A DNA stretch of 64,000 nt from a bacterium YEK0313 (GCA_000751295.2 CCMO02000001.1:5424951-5488950), one strand, 5' to 3'. Numbered from the stretch's first letter, positions 44,582-53,109 are shown. Program-made: numbers and translations. Notes: generated from the letters alone by a model not told the origin.

Positions 44582-45426
44582 GACAGCCACCTCTTGCGTC
44601 GCTTGTAGTGCTTCACCTCGCGAAAGCTCCGGCGCGCGCCGCCGCCGGCGAAGCCGAGATAGAATTCCTGCACCTCGGCATTGCCGGCCAGCCGGTCGGC
44701 CGCACCGTCCAGCACGACCCGGCCGTTCTGCAGGATGTAGCCATAATCGGCGACGGCGAGCGCATGGGCGGCGCTCTGCTCGACCAGCAGGATGGTCATG
44801 CCCATCTCCGCGCGGAGCCGCACGATGATCTCGTAGATCTTGTCGATGATGAGCGGCGCGAGGCCGAGTGAGGGCTCGTCGAGCGCGAGCAGCTTGGGAT
44901 CCGCCATCAGCGCGCGCCCGACCGCCACCATCTGCTGCTCGCCGCCGGAGAGATAGCCGGCGATCTCGCCGCGCTTTTCGGCGACACGCGGAAACAGATC
45001 GAACACCTGGTCGCGCCGCGCCCGGACCGCCGCGACGGATTGCAGGTAGCCGCCCATGGTCAGGTTTTCGTCCACCGTCAGATTGGCGAACAGCCGGCGG
45101 CCCTCCGGCACCTGGACGAGCCCGGCGCGCACGATGTCCTCAGGCCCGAGCCGATGGAGCGGGCGGCCTGCGAAGCTCAGCGTGCCCTTCTCGATCTCGC
45201 CGTCCTCGACATCGAGCAGGCCGGAAATGGCCTTCAGGATGGTCGACTTGCCGGCGCCGTTCGAGCCGAGCAGCGCGACGACCGCGCCGCTCGGCACCTT
45301 CAGCGAGACGTCGCGCACCGCCTCGATGGCGCCGTCATAGACGACCTGGAGATTGGTGATCTCCAGCAGCGCGCCAGGCGCCCCGCTTGCCGCCTGCCCG
45401 GCCCCGGTCTGTCCGTCCGCGATCAT
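44578..45426 (-). CDS. livF: Branched-chain amino-acid type ABC transporter ATP-binding protein LivF
   Basis: 282 residues from ATG 45426. Walker A is GSNGAGKST, the LivF pattern GLVQVPEGRRLFANLTVDENL is present, and LSGGEQQMVAVGRALM and LLALDEPSLGLAP complete the ATPase. The last 25 residues (GGGARRSFREVKHYKRRKRW) form an unusual basic tail beyond the common LivF end. The start overlaps the stop of the FAD-dependent oxidoreductase gene by four bases. It is the second ATPase of this importer. Confidence 0.93.
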   Translation of the reverse strand: MIADGQTGAGQAASGAPGALLEITNLQVVYDGAIEAVRDVSLKVPSGAVVALLGSNGAGKSTILKAISGLLDVEDGEIEKGTLSFAGRPLHRLGPEDIVRAGLVQVPEGRRLFANLTVDENLTMGGYLQSVAAVRARRDQVFDLFPRVAEKRGEIAGYLSGGEQQMVAVGRALMADPKLLALDEPSLGLAPLIIDKIYEIIVRLRAEMGMTILLVEQSAAHALAVADYGYILQNGRVVLDGAADRLAGNAEVQEFYLGFAGGGARRSFREVKHYKRRKRWLS

Positions 45427-46724
45427 GGCCGCCCGCGCCGCGCGATAATGGCGTCGACGACGAGCTTGGCGGTCTCGGCACAGGCCTGGGTGCCGCCATT
45501 GCCATAGTCCTTCACCGCATCGCCGACGCACCACAGGCCCTCGATGCCGGTCTCCCGCGGCAGGTCGTAGCCGGCGCACGAACGCTGCGCCGGCCAGTCG
45601 TCGCGCATCACCCTGACGGAGAGCATCTTCACCTTGTCGTCGAAGCCGGGGAACTGGTCGCGCAGGTCCTGATGGGCAAGCGCCGTCTCGGCTTCCGCGT
45701 CGAAATCGCCGAGCGCGGGCACGGGCACGGCATAGGCGACATATTGGTGCCAGCCCGATGGCGCGATCTCCGGGCAGGTCGCCGTCAGGTTGGCGAGGTT
45801 GCACAGGCGGCGCGTCTTGCCGAAGGTGACGATGCCGGGCGCGGCGATGAGCGGTTCGCGCGAGGCGAAGTTGAACACGATGTTGGCGGCGGGTTTCAGA
45901 TCCTCGCGCACCCGGCGCAGATAGTCCGCCGGGAAGGCGGCCTCGCCGGCGAGCGCGACCGTCGCCTTGGGACCGGCATTGCTGATCACGATCGACGCCG
46001 GAATGCGCAGGCTTTCGCCGTCGCGGCGAATGACGACGGCCCGGGCCGCGCCGTCGGCGACCTCGATCCGCTCGACCGGCGCATCGAGCCAGACCTCGCC
46101 ATTGCGCTCGACCGCCCCGGCCAGCGCCTTCCAGGCGCCGATCGTGCCGTCGGGATGAAAGCCGAACTTCTTGAACGCGCCCTTGGCGGTGAAATAGGTC
46201 AGGAAGGCCCGGGCCGGCAGCTCGTCGGCATTGCAGGCGAAGATCGCCGCGCAGAGGTTGCGGAAGATCGCGTGGACCGTCTCGTTCTTCGTGTAGCCGG
46301 ACAGCCAGTCCTTGGTCGACAGGCGCCCGTCCGGCAGGCTGCCGGTGCGCGCCTGGGCGAACTGATCGAGGATGCGCGCGGCCTGCTTGGTCAGCCCGCC
46401 GAGCAGGAGCCCCCAGCCGCCCTTGCCGACATCGACCACCTTGCGGTCGAGATAGAAGGCGTTGGCGGGTTTCGGCATGCGGATCGGCAGGTCGGCGCCG
46501 ACAGTGCGGAAGGTCTCCTCGAAGACGCCGTCGAACTCCAGCGCGATGGCGCCGACATTGACCTTGTGGCCGTCGATGATCTCGGTCGAGGCGCGTCCGC
46601 CGAGCACGTCGCGGGCCTCGACCAAGAGCGTGCGCAGGCCCGCATGGGCCAGGCGCGCGGCGGCGCAGCAGCCGCCGGCGCCGGCTCCGATCACCACCGC
46701 GTCGAATGAAGTCACTGCCTGCAC
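45423..46724 (-). CDS. FAD-dependent oxidoreductase, phytoene-desaturase/NAD(P)-binding-8 type
   Basis: 433 residues from GTG 46724 (a second GTG at 46715 is possible). The N-terminal dinucleotide-binding motif DAVVIGAGAGGCCAAARLA is followed by LVEARDVLGGRAST, and the C-terminus has GIEGLWCVGDAVKDYGNGGTQACAETA, the FAD-contacting closing motif of the amine oxidase/CrtI-like group. It probably desaturates or isomerises a hydrophobic substrate. It is the first gene of the liv-like operon and is divergent from the TetR gene. Copies of the regulon motif at 46833-46850 and 46990-47006 lie between them. The substrate is unknown; the region's acyl-CoA and oxygenase genes suggest an alicyclic or aromatic compound. 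Confidence 0.85.
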   Translation of the reverse strand: MQAVTSFDAVVIGAGAGGCCAAARLAHAGLRTLLVEARDVLGGRASTEIIDGHKVNVGAIALEFDGVFEETFRTVGADLPIRMPKPANAFYLDRKVVDVGKGGWGLLLGGLTKQAARILDQFAQARTGSLPDGRLSTKDWLSGYTKNETVHAIFRNLCAAIFACNADELPARAFLTYFTAKGAFKKFGFHPDGTIGAWKALAGAVERNGEVWLDAPVERIEVADGAARAVVIRRDGESLRIPASIVISNAGPKATVALAGEAAFPADYLRRVREDLKPAANIVFNFASREPLIAAPGIVTFGKTRRLCNLANLTATCPEIAPSGWHQYVAYAVPVPALGDFDAEAETALAHQDLRDQFPGFDDKVKMLSVRVMRDDWPAQRSCAGYDLPRETGIEGLWCVGDAVKDYGNGGTQACAETAKLVVDAIIARRGRP

Positions 46725-46832
46725 GCCATCCTCCCGAATTGCCGCATGGCTCGGCCCGTATGCGGGCTCCTGGACGAGAGGCTCCCGCAGGCGCCCTCGT
46801 TCTTGGTTGGAACGACCCTAATATAACCCGGA

Positions 46833-46850
46833 CAGCCGTTCAATTTATTT
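46833..46850 (+). promoter_or_regulatory. Copy 2 of the CGGTTTATT regulon motif
   Basis: ACAGCCGTTCAATTTATT aligns over its length with the copy before the oxygenase (ACGGTCGTTCGGTTTATAA). A second half-site, GAACGACC, lies 20 bp to the left. The site is 109 bp before the FAD oxidoreductase start, in a 330-bp divergent gap that holds no gene. Confidence 0.5.
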
Positions 46851-46989
46851 CTGCGCATTCACCCGAAAGGCAGAGGGACGGCTGGCGCCGATCGGCTGCT
46901 GCTATCGCGAAAGGGCGATGCTTTCTGGCGCCGCTGGATGGCATGCCGACGTCCCGCCGCGGCTGCGCACTGCGCCGGGTTCCATCCTT

Positions 46990-47006
46990 TAATAAGTTGA
47001 ACGGGC
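46990..47006 (-). promoter_or_regulatory. Copy 3 of the motif, ahead of tetR
   Basis: Read on the minus strand: CCCGTTCAACTTATTAA, close to copy 2. A further CGGTTTGTTCGG at 47007-47018 adjoins it, so the operator may extend to about 47018. It lies about 40-65 bp before tetR ATG 47055, which fits autoregulation. Confidence 0.5.
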
Positions 47007-47054
47007 GGTTTGTTCGGGATATGTGACGACAAAGGTCGTCAGGGGCATCGGAGC

Positions 47055-47648
47055 ATGGCGCGCACCCAGTCGGAAAAATATCCGGAGATCCGCGACAACA
47101 TTCTCAAGCAGGCGGCCCGCCTGTTCGCGCAGAAGGGTTATGCCGGCACGACCATCATCGACCTTGCCGAGGCCTGCGAATCCTCGCGCGGCGCGCTCTA
47201 CCATTATTTCGAATCGAAGGAGGATATCCTTCTTCATATTCTCGAGGACCACATCAGTGAGCTCGCCGCCAAGCTCGAGGAAGCGGTCAATGCCCACCAG
47301 GATCCGCTGGAACAGTGCCGGGCGGTGATCGACGTCATGGTGCTGGTCAATGCCGACTCGCAGAACGAGCAGGTCATCCTGCTCAACCACCTCGGCGAGC
47401 TGAACGAGGAGCAGCAGCGCTCGATCGTCGCCAAGCAGCGCAAGCTGACCAGCTATTTTTCCGACATCCTGATCCGCATCGACAGCCACAACCGGCTGAC
47501 CCCGCGCAACAAGATGGCCTATACGATGATGCTGTTCGGCATCATCAACTACACCTTCACCTGGTACGACCCGAAGGGTCCGGTCTCGCCCGCCGACTAT
47601 TCGAAAATGACCGCGGATCTCTTCATCCGCGGTTTCACCGGCGCCTGA
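47055..47648 (+). CDS. TetR/AcrR-family transcriptional regulator
   Basis: 197 residues from ATG 47055. The N-terminal helix-turn-helix is clear: RDNILKQAARLFAQKGYAGT, then TIIDLAEACESSRGALYHYFESKEDILLHIL. The ligand domain is all helical and resembles TetR regulators of fatty-acid or aromatic-CoA degradation with the TetR_C_33-like end. It is divergent from the FAD oxidoreductase/liv operon and sits in the middle of a region where seven similar AT-rich motifs precede transcription units, so it is the likely regulator of them all. The last twelve codons (from 47611) form the first unit of a 53-bp tandem repeat. Confidence 0.92.
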   Translation: MARTQSEKYPEIRDNILKQAARLFAQKGYAGTTIIDLAEACESSRGALYHYFESKEDILLHILEDHISELAAKLEEAVNAHQDPLEQCRAVIDVMVLVNADSQNEQVILLNHLGELNEEQQRSIVAKQRKLTSYFSDILIRIDSHNRLTPRNKMAYTMMLFGIINYTFTWYDPKGPVSPADYSKMTADLFIRGFTGA

Positions 47649-47860
47649 CCAGCCTGGCGGCACCCGCGGATCTCTTGATCCGCGGCTTCACCGGCGCCTG
47701 ACCAGCCTGGCGACACCCGCGGATCTCTTGATCCGCGGCTTCACCGGCGCCTGACCAGCCTGGCGACACCCGCGGATCTCTTGATCCGCGGCTTCACCGA
47801 CGTCTGACCGGCCTGGCGGCACCCGCGGGTCTCTGCATCCGCGGCTTCACCGGTCCCTGT
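47611..47860. repeat. Five-copy 53-bp tandem repeat with hairpin, across the 3' end of tetR
   Basis: Units start at 47611, 47664, 47717, 47770 and 47823. Each carries CCGCGGATC, a TCTT loop and GATCCGCGG, a perfect 9-bp stem in copies 2-4. Copy 1, which is tetR coding sequence, and the last copy have mismatches. The unit includes the tetR end (GGCTTCACCGGCGCCTGA), so the stop codon is copied too. The last unit overlaps the final codons and stop of the convergent oxidoreductase gene. A period of 53 is not a multiple of 3. Serial duplication of a terminator-like hairpin is the simplest reading. Confidence 0.92.
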
Positions 47861-48596
47861 TCGCGCCGGCCTGGCCGACCGCCTTCGGCGCGATTCCCGG
47901 CTTCAGGCGCCAGTCGGCGCCGAAATCGTCGCGGTGGTGAAAGGCGAGCGGCGTCGCCGTTTCGAGCCCGTCGAGATGGCGGCCATAATCCTCCAGCACC
48001 TGGTGTCGGCCGGCCGCATCGCGATAGGCCACCGACCAGGCGATGAAGGGCGGCAGGACCTGCATGCCGGCAAAGCGCAGCACGCCGTTCTGGATCGGCC
48101 AGAGAATGATGTCCATGTCGCCGTTGATGCCATCGGCGCCACACATGGAGGGAAAGCAGCCGGTCGAAAAGGCGAGCATGGCGCGCCGGCGGCGGCGCCC
48201 GCCGCGGTCGTACCATTTACCGCCGCCATAGACGACGCCGTTGACGAAGACACGGTCGATCCAGCCCTTCAGGATCGCCGGCAGCGAGAACCAGAACAGC
48301 GGGAACTGCAGGATCAGGCAGTCGCACCAGAGGAGCTTGTCGAGCTCGTCCCTGATGTCGGCGCTGAGGCCGCCGGTCGCCACCGCATGGCGCTGCTCGA
48401 TGTCGTAGCGGATATAGCTGGGATCGCTGGGCGCGGCGAAGTCGCCGGCGCGCGGCACCGGATCGAAATTCATCGCATGCAGGTCCGACAGCTGGACCTC
48501 GTGGCCGCTCGCCTGCAGCCGCTCCAGCGCAACCGCCCGCATCGCCGCGTTGAACGAGCGCTCTTCCATATGCGCGTAGACCAGCAGGATCTTCAT
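47847..48596 (-). CDS. NAD(P)H-dependent oxidoreductase with flavodoxin-like fold
   Basis: 249 residues from ATG 48596. It begins MKILLVYAHMEERSFNAAMR and contains DCLILQFPLFWFSLPAILKGWIDRVF, the FMN/FAD-contacting signature of the NQO1/MdaB/KefF quinone reductase family. YGGGKWYDRGGRRRRRAMLAFSTG follows. It probably reduces quinones or nitro compounds by two electrons, or supplies reduced flavin. It is divergent from the alpha/beta hydrolase, with two near-identical regulon motifs between them. The last residues (QAGANRDR) are encoded next to or inside the fifth copy of the 53-bp repeat, so the C-terminus may be altered relative to orthologues. Confidence 0.9.
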   Translation of the reverse strand: MKILLVYAHMEERSFNAAMRAVALERLQASGHEVQLSDLHAMNFDPVPRAGDFAAPSDPSYIRYDIEQRHAVATGGLSADIRDELDKLLWCDCLILQFPLFWFSLPAILKGWIDRVFVNGVVYGGGKWYDRGGRRRRRAMLAFSTGCFPSMCGADGINGDMDIILWPIQNGVLRFAGMQVLPPFIAWSVAYRDAAGRHQVLEDYGRHLDGLETATPLAFHHRDDFGADWRLKPGIAPKAVGQAGANRDR

Positions 48597-48611
48597 CGTG
48601 GCCTCAAATAA

Positions 48612-48635
48612 AAATCCAATTATCCGGTTTTTAAT
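48612..48635 (+). promoter_or_regulatory. Copy 4 of the regulon motif
   Basis: AAATCCAATTATCCGGTTTT followed by TAAT, 16 bp before the oxidoreductase start. It is nearly identical over 20 bases to copy 5, 102 bp away in the same orientation. Confidence 0.55.
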
Positions 48636-48713
48636 CTGAAAAGCCGAGGCGAGCCACTCGGTCAAATGAGGCATGTCGGATGGCTCGCGTCGCCCGCAAA
48701 TAACCGATATAAG

Positions 48714-48738
48714 AAATCCAATCGTCCGGTTTTATTTG
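48714..48738 (+). promoter_or_regulatory. Copy 5 of the regulon motif
   Basis: AAATCCAATCGTCCGGTTTT followed by ATTTG. It lies 53 bp before the hydrolase start and pairs with copy 4 as one operator for each of the two divergent genes. An additional half-site AAATAACCG is visible at 48699-48707. Confidence 0.55.
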
Positions 48739-48790
48739 ATCGCATCGACTGGACGCCGGAACGACGGCCTGGCACAGGGAGCATGCGGCG

Positions 48791-49741
48791 ATGACGGCGG
48801 AAGCGACACCGGTGGAACGCGTGAAGTCCCGCATCGCCGCAGTCTTCGGCCGCTGGTCACGCGAGACGACGATGGCCGAGATGCGCGCCGACTACGAGGC
48901 CATGCTGGCCGCACCTGCGGTCGAGGCCGGCCGGCCCTTCGCCATCGGCGCCATGCCGGCCGAATGGATCATTGCCGAAGGCGCCGATCCTGGGCGCGCC
49001 ATCCTGTTCCTGCATGGCGGCGGCTATCAGATCGGTTCGGTGCGCTCGCATCGCGACCTGATGCGGCGACTGTCGCGCGCGGCGGGCGCGGCCGTGCTCG
49101 GCATCGACTACCGGCTCGCGCCCGAGAACCGGTTCCCGGCCGCGGTCGACGACGGCCTGGCCGCCTATCGCTGGCTGCTGGAGCAGGGCTTCGCCCCCGG
49201 CAGCATTGCGCTTGCCGGCGACTCGGCCGGTGGCGGCCTCGCGGTCGCCGTTCTGCTCAAGGCCCGCGCCGAAGGATTGGCCCTGCCGGCCGCCGCCGCC
49301 CTGTTCTCGCCCTGGACGGACATGGAGGCGAGCGGCGCGACCTACGAGACGCGCGCGGCCGTCGACCCGCTCACCCAGCGCGACAAGATCCTTCTGATGG
49401 CACGCGCCTATCTCGGCCGCGGCGGCGATCCGCGCGATCCGCTCGCCTCCCCCATCCATGCCGATCTCTCAGACTTGCCCCCGATGCTCATCCATGTCGG
49501 CGACCACGAGACGATCCTCGACGATTCCCGCGTCTTCGCCGACCGGGCCCACGCGGCGGGGGTTGCGGTCGAGCTCACGGTCTGGGACCGGATGATCCAC
49601 CAGTTCCAGGTCTTCGCCGGCGACATCCCGGAGGCGCAGGCTTCGATCGAGGCTGCCGGGGCCTTTCTGCACAGCCGGTTTGCCGCGCCTGGTCAGCAGC
49701 CCATGCCGCCGGAAACGCCGAGCGTCTCGCCCGTGACATAG
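48791..49741 (+). CDS. Alpha/beta hydrolase, hormone-sensitive-lipase (HSL) family
   Basis: 316 residues. The oxyanion motif FLHGGGYQIGS near 74-84 and the nucleophile elbow GDSAGGGLA with Ser145 define the family; Asp and His follow in DPLASPIHADLSDLPPMLIHVGDHE and DRMIHQFQVF. It hydrolyses short- to medium-chain esters or lactones in the cytoplasm. The last 16 codons overlap the 3' end of the convergent SDR gene by 49 bp; the tail (PGQQPMPPETPSVSPVT) is non-conserved in character, so read-through past an older stop is likely. It belongs to the motif-bearing catabolic region. Confidence 0.93.
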   Translation: MTAEATPVERVKSRIAAVFGRWSRETTMAEMRADYEAMLAAPAVEAGRPFAIGAMPAEWIIAEGADPGRAILFLHGGGYQIGSVRSHRDLMRRLSRAAGAAVLGIDYRLAPENRFPAAVDDGLAAYRWLLEQGFAPGSIALAGDSAGGGLAVAVLLKARAEGLALPAAAALFSPWTDMEASGATYETRAAVDPLTQRDKILLMARAYLGRGGDPRDPLASPIHADLSDLPPMLIHVGDHETILDDSRVFADRAHAAGVAVELTVWDRMIHQFQVFAGDIPEAQASIEAAGAFLHSRFAAPGQQPMPPETPSVSPVT

Positions 49742-50439
49742 CTCGCCTCGCGCGAGGCGAGGAAGGCGACCGCCGCGGCGACCTCGTCCGGTTCGCCGAG
49801 GCGTCCGAGCAGGGTGGCCCGTTCCATCGCCTCGCGCAGGCCCGCGCCGCCGCCGGCGACCGCCGCGTCCAGCATGGGCGTGCGGATCGGACCGGGTGCC
49901 ACGACATTGGCGGTGATGCCGAAGCGGGCATTCTCGCGGGCGATCGATTTCGAGAACGCGATCAGCCCGCCCTTGGCCGCGGCATAGACGGCGCCGCCCT
50001 TCGACCCCTGCCGGCCGGCCTCGGAGGCGATGGTGACGATCCTGCCATAGCCGGCCGCCTGCATCGCCGGCAGCACGGCATGGGTGCAGGCGAGAGCCGT
50101 TTCCAGATTGATCCCGATGAGGCGCCGCCAGTCGGCCGGCCCGGTCCGGGTGAAGAAGGCATGCTGGTCGGCGCCGGCATTGTTGACGAGGATGGCGAAC
50201 GGATCCGCCGTGGCGATCGCCCCGGCGACGGCGTCGAGGTCGGTGAGGTCGAGGACCATGGCGGCCGCGCCGATCTCGCGGGCGAGCTCTCGCGCTGCCG
50301 TGCCATCGCGATCGGCGATGACCACCTGCGCGCCCTCGGCGGCAAGGCGGCGCCCGATCGCCGCGCCGATGCCCCTGGCACCGCCGGTGACCAGCGCCCG
50401 CTGGCCGCGCAGCCGTTCCACGAAGGCCGCGACGGTCAT
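49693..50439 (-). CDS. Short-chain dehydrogenase/reductase (SDR family)
   Basis: 248 residues from ATG 50439. The cofactor motif is ALVTGGARGIGAAIG, with the acidic residue after the second strand (IADRDG) favouring NAD. NNAG is present, and the catalytic Ser/Tyr/Lys are in TIASEAGRQGSKGGAVYAAAKGG. The C-terminus SYVTGETLGVSGGMG is the usual family end. It oxidises a hydroxyl or reduces a keto group, possibly the 3-hydroxyacyl-CoA step after the adjacent hydratase. The gene starts four bases after the enoyl-CoA hydratase stop, so it is last in the oxygenase operon. Confidence 0.93.
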   Translation of the reverse strand: MTVAAFVERLRGQRALVTGGARGIGAAIGRRLAAEGAQVVIADRDGTAARELAREIGAAAMVLDLTDLDAVAGAIATADPFAILVNNAGADQHAFFTRTGPADWRRLIGINLETALACTHAVLPAMQAAGYGRIVTIASEAGRQGSKGGAVYAAAKGGLIAFSKSIARENARFGITANVVAPGPIRTPMLDAAVAGGGAGLREAMERATLLGRLGEPDEVAAAVAFLASREASYVTGETLGVSGGMGC

Positions 50440-50443
50440 CGCG

Positions 50444-51277
50444 TCAGCGTCCGGTGAAAAGCGGCGGACGCCGGCCGATGACCGCGGCGAGCCCCTCGCG
50501 CGCGTCGGCGGTTCCCGAGAGTTCCGAGACCGTGCGCGCCTCTTCCGGCAGGCAGGCCTCGACCCCGAGCCCGACGCCGTTCCACAGGAGCCGCTTGGTG
50601 GCGGCGAGCGCGCGCGGCGCGCCGGCGGCAAGCTCGCGGGCAAGCGCGAGGGTGCGCCCGTCGAGCTCGGCCTCCGGCACGACATGGCTGACGAGGCCGA
50701 TCGCCAGCGCCTCGTCGGCGCCGACGATCCGGTTGGTGAACAGGATCTCCGCCGCGCGGCGGAAGCCGACGAGCCGCTGCAGCGTCACGGAAACGCCGGC
50801 GTCGGGCGCCATGCCGACGCGGGTCGCGCCGGCCATGAAGCGCGCGGTATCGGCGGCGACCACGAGATCGGCCGCGCAGACGAGGCCGAGCCCGGCGCCG
50901 CCGGCGGCAAAACCCTGGACGCGGGCGATGACCGGCGCCTCGAGGCGCATCAGAGCGGCGGCGGCGATCTGCAGATAGCTCGTCGCCTGGCGCAGGAAGT
51001 CGGGCAGCGCCTCGCCCTTGGAGGCGAATTCTCGCACGTCGCCGCCGGCGCAGAAATTCGGTCCCTCGCCTGCCAGCACCACCACGCGGATGGCCGGATT
51101 GCCGTGGCAGGCCATGACCGCCTCGTGCAGCGCCTTGAGCAGGGCGATGCTGACGCCGTTGGAGGCCTCCGGCCGGTTCAGCCGGAGATGCGCGACGCCG
51201 CCGGCCAGATCGAGCAGCACCGGCCCTTCGCCGATCAGCGTTTCGCGGGGCGCCTCGTTGGCCATATCGTCAGTCAT
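50444..51277 (-). CDS. Enoyl-CoA hydratase/isomerase (crotonase family), second copy
   Basis: 277 residues from ATG 51277; a GTG at 51289 would add four. Motifs are LRLNRPEASNGVSIALL, AGEGPNFCAGGDVREFASKG for the first oxyanion segment and RVQGFAAGGAGLGLVCAADLVVAA for the second, with TRVGMAPDAGVSVTL at the active site. The Glu residues used for hydration are not in their usual place (APDAG), so isomerase or other crotonase chemistry is possible. It lies in one operon between the oxygenase small subunit (15 bp) and the SDR (4 bp). Confidence 0.92.
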   Translation of the reverse strand: MTDDMANEAPRETLIGEGPVLLDLAGGVAHLRLNRPEASNGVSIALLKALHEAVMACHGNPAIRVVVLAGEGPNFCAGGDVREFASKGEALPDFLRQATSYLQIAAAALMRLEAPVIARVQGFAAGGAGLGLVCAADLVVAADTARFMAGATRVGMAPDAGVSVTLQRLVGFRRAAEILFTNRIVGADEALAIGLVSHVVPEAELDGRTLALARELAAGAPRALAATKRLLWNGVGLGVEACLPEEARTVSELSGTADAREGLAAVIGRRPPLFTGR

Positions 51278-51292
51278 CACGGACCCCACGGC

Positions 51293-51784
51293 TCAGATCA
51301 GGAAGGACAGGGTGAACAGGGCCTTGTCGTTGTTGACCAGGACCACCTTCTTGCGCGCCATCCGCAGGGCGCCGTCGATCCGGCGCAGCGTATATTCGTT
51401 GCGGGTCGCCCACAGCGTCTCGCCGCGCATGTTGGATTCGAACACCATGGCATTGGCGGCGACCCGGATCTCCGCCGCCCCGCTGTCCAGCAGCTCGATG
51501 TTCGAGACGACGCGGGCGAGCCGCGAGCGTGGCGTCTGCGAATGGCGCTTGCCGGTATGCAGCTGCTTGATCCTGAGCGCGATGCGCGACCGGTTGTCGT
51601 AGATGATCGACATTTCGCGCTCGGGATCGATGTCCTCGCCATTGGCCGGCACCCAGTAGACCGCGTCGTCGGTCCACAGGGCCTCCCAGTCGTCATATTC
51701 GTGGGCGTCCTGCAGGCGGGCCTCGCGATGGATGAACTGGGTGACCTCGTGCATCAGCTCGGTCTTGTCGGCGTCTGCGACCAT
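51293..51784 (-). CDS. Aromatic-ring-hydroxylating dioxygenase small (beta) subunit
   Basis: 163 residues of the SnoaL/NTF2-like ring-hydroxylating beta fold. The opening LMHEVTQFIHREARLQDAHEYDDWEALWTDDAVYWVP is diagnostic, with RVVSNIEL and LRRIDGALRMARKKVVLVN in the last strands. It has no catalytic metal; it forms the alpha3-beta3 oxygenase with the subunit encoded three bases upstream. The next gene begins 15 bp downstream. Confidence 0.93.
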   Translation of the reverse strand: MVADADKTELMHEVTQFIHREARLQDAHEYDDWEALWTDDAVYWVPANGEDIDPEREMSIIYDNRSRIALRIKQLHTGKRHSQTPRSRLARVVSNIELLDSGAAEIRVAANAMVFESNMRGETLWATRNEYTLRRIDGALRMARKKVVLVNNDKALFTLSFLI

Positions 51785-51787
51785 GAC

Positions 51788-53065
51788 TCACGCTTCCATC
51801 AGCGAACGGTAGTGGCGCCAGATGCCGCGCGAGGGCACCTCATCGGTCGAGTGGCCGATCAGATAGCCCTGCTCGTCATGCCTCTCCCGGTGGCGGCCGC
51901 GCTTCAGGTAGAGCCATTCCGGATTGCGTGCGGCGAGGCCGCGCTGGTTGCGCTCGTACATTTCGGTGTCGTCGGCAAGCAGCAGGCCCGCCGGCCCGAC
52001 CGATCCCATGGTCTGCTGGCGCATGCGCCGGTTGAGGTCGGGCGCGCCCTTGAACTGCAGCGCCGTGACATGCTGGATCGTCTCGTCGACCGCCATCGGC
52101 TGGAGCACGAAGAGCTGGATCTCGGCGATGAACAGGTTCGGGAAGATCATGGTGTGCGGCGTGCCGGCGATCATGATCTCGCGCGCCCTGTCATTGCCGT
52201 AGGCGGCATTCATGCGCGCGACATAGTCGGGCAGCCGCTTCTCGTTCGTGCCGAACCAGCCGAGCGGCTGGCCGATGCGCCGGAATTCGGGACGCAGGTC
52301 GACCTCCGTGTGGCCGTTGCCGAAGTCGCGCGTCACCGCGGTCGAGTCCGGGCCGTAGAGATTGCCGATCCCGCTTTCCGCCACCTGGAAGATGGAGGTG
52401 TGCACGAAGGCGGGATGATAGCCGTCCACCTCGTTCTCCAGGATGAACTTCCAGTTCGCCTTGGCCTTGTGCTTGAGGAAGCCGGCGGTGATCTCCACCT
52501 CGCCCTCGGGCGAATTGCTGACGAGGATGTCGATCGCCTCGCGCGCGCCGCCGAGATGCTCCTCGAGGCTCGGCCCGTCGGCCGCCATCGAGCCGAACAC
52601 GAAACCCTTGTAGATGCCGGTTCGGGCGACGCGGCCGAGGCCGAGGGCCGATTTGTCGACGCCCTCGTAGCCGTCGGGATAGGCATAGCCCATCAGCCGG
52701 CCGTCGTTGGAGAAGGTCCAGGAATGGTAGGGGCAGGTGAAGCTTGCCCGGTTGCCGCGCTCGATGGCGCAAACCTGGTTGCCGCGATGCGGACAGCGGT
52801 TGAACAGGAGGTTGATGGCACCCGTCCGGTCGCGCACCATCAGCACCGGCATGGGCCCGATCGACTTGGTCACATAGTCGTTGATCTCCGGCACCTCGCT
52901 GACATGCCCGACATAGACCCAGCCGCGAAACCAGATCTTCTCCAGCTCCTCGCGGAAGATGGCTTCGTCCGCATAAAGCGAACCGTGCACGCGGTCCGGC
53001 TCGATCAGCGCATCCCATCGGCGCGCCGGCGCGCCTGACGTCATCGGTGCCGTCTCAATGGACAT
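51788..53065 (-). CDS. Rieske ring-hydroxylating oxygenase large (alpha) subunit
   Basis: 425 residues from ATG 53065. The Rieske cluster ligands are CPHRG (about Cys90, His92) and CPYHSW (about Cys110, His113). The mononuclear iron site is in ENEVDGYHPAFVH (about 207-219) with the bridging Asp. ERLK-like and carboxylate residues follow in the catalytic domain. It inserts dioxygen into an aromatic or related substrate with electrons from a ferredoxin reductase. The beta subunit follows after three bases. A regulon motif lies 45 bp upstream (53110-53128), and the reductase gene comes before it. No separate ferredoxin gene is visible in this operon. Confidence 0.95.
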   Translation of the reverse strand: MSIETAPMTSGAPARRWDALIEPDRVHGSLYADEAIFREELEKIWFRGWVYVGHVSEVPEINDYVTKSIGPMPVLMVRDRTGAINLLFNRCPHRGNQVCAIERGNRASFTCPYHSWTFSNDGRLMGYAYPDGYEGVDKSALGLGRVARTGIYKGFVFGSMAADGPSLEEHLGGAREAIDILVSNSPEGEVEITAGFLKHKAKANWKFILENEVDGYHPAFVHTSIFQVAESGIGNLYGPDSTAVTRDFGNGHTEVDLRPEFRRIGQPLGWFGTNEKRLPDYVARMNAAYGNDRAREIMIAGTPHTMIFPNLFIAEIQLFVLQPMAVDETIQHVTALQFKGAPDLNRRMRQQTMGSVGPAGLLLADDTEMYERNQRGLAARNPEWLYLKRGRHRERHDEQGYLIGHSTDEVPSRGIWRHYRSLMEA

Positions 53066-53109
53066 GTCTCGACCCTGTGGGTGGCGCCGCGGTTGCGGCA
53101 ATAATTAAA

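Noticed and set aside
47315..47701. Plus-strand frame continuing through the tandem repeats
   Set aside because: It is the wrong frame of tetR extended into the repeats, with no gene-like composition. Its end only repeats the tetR tail.
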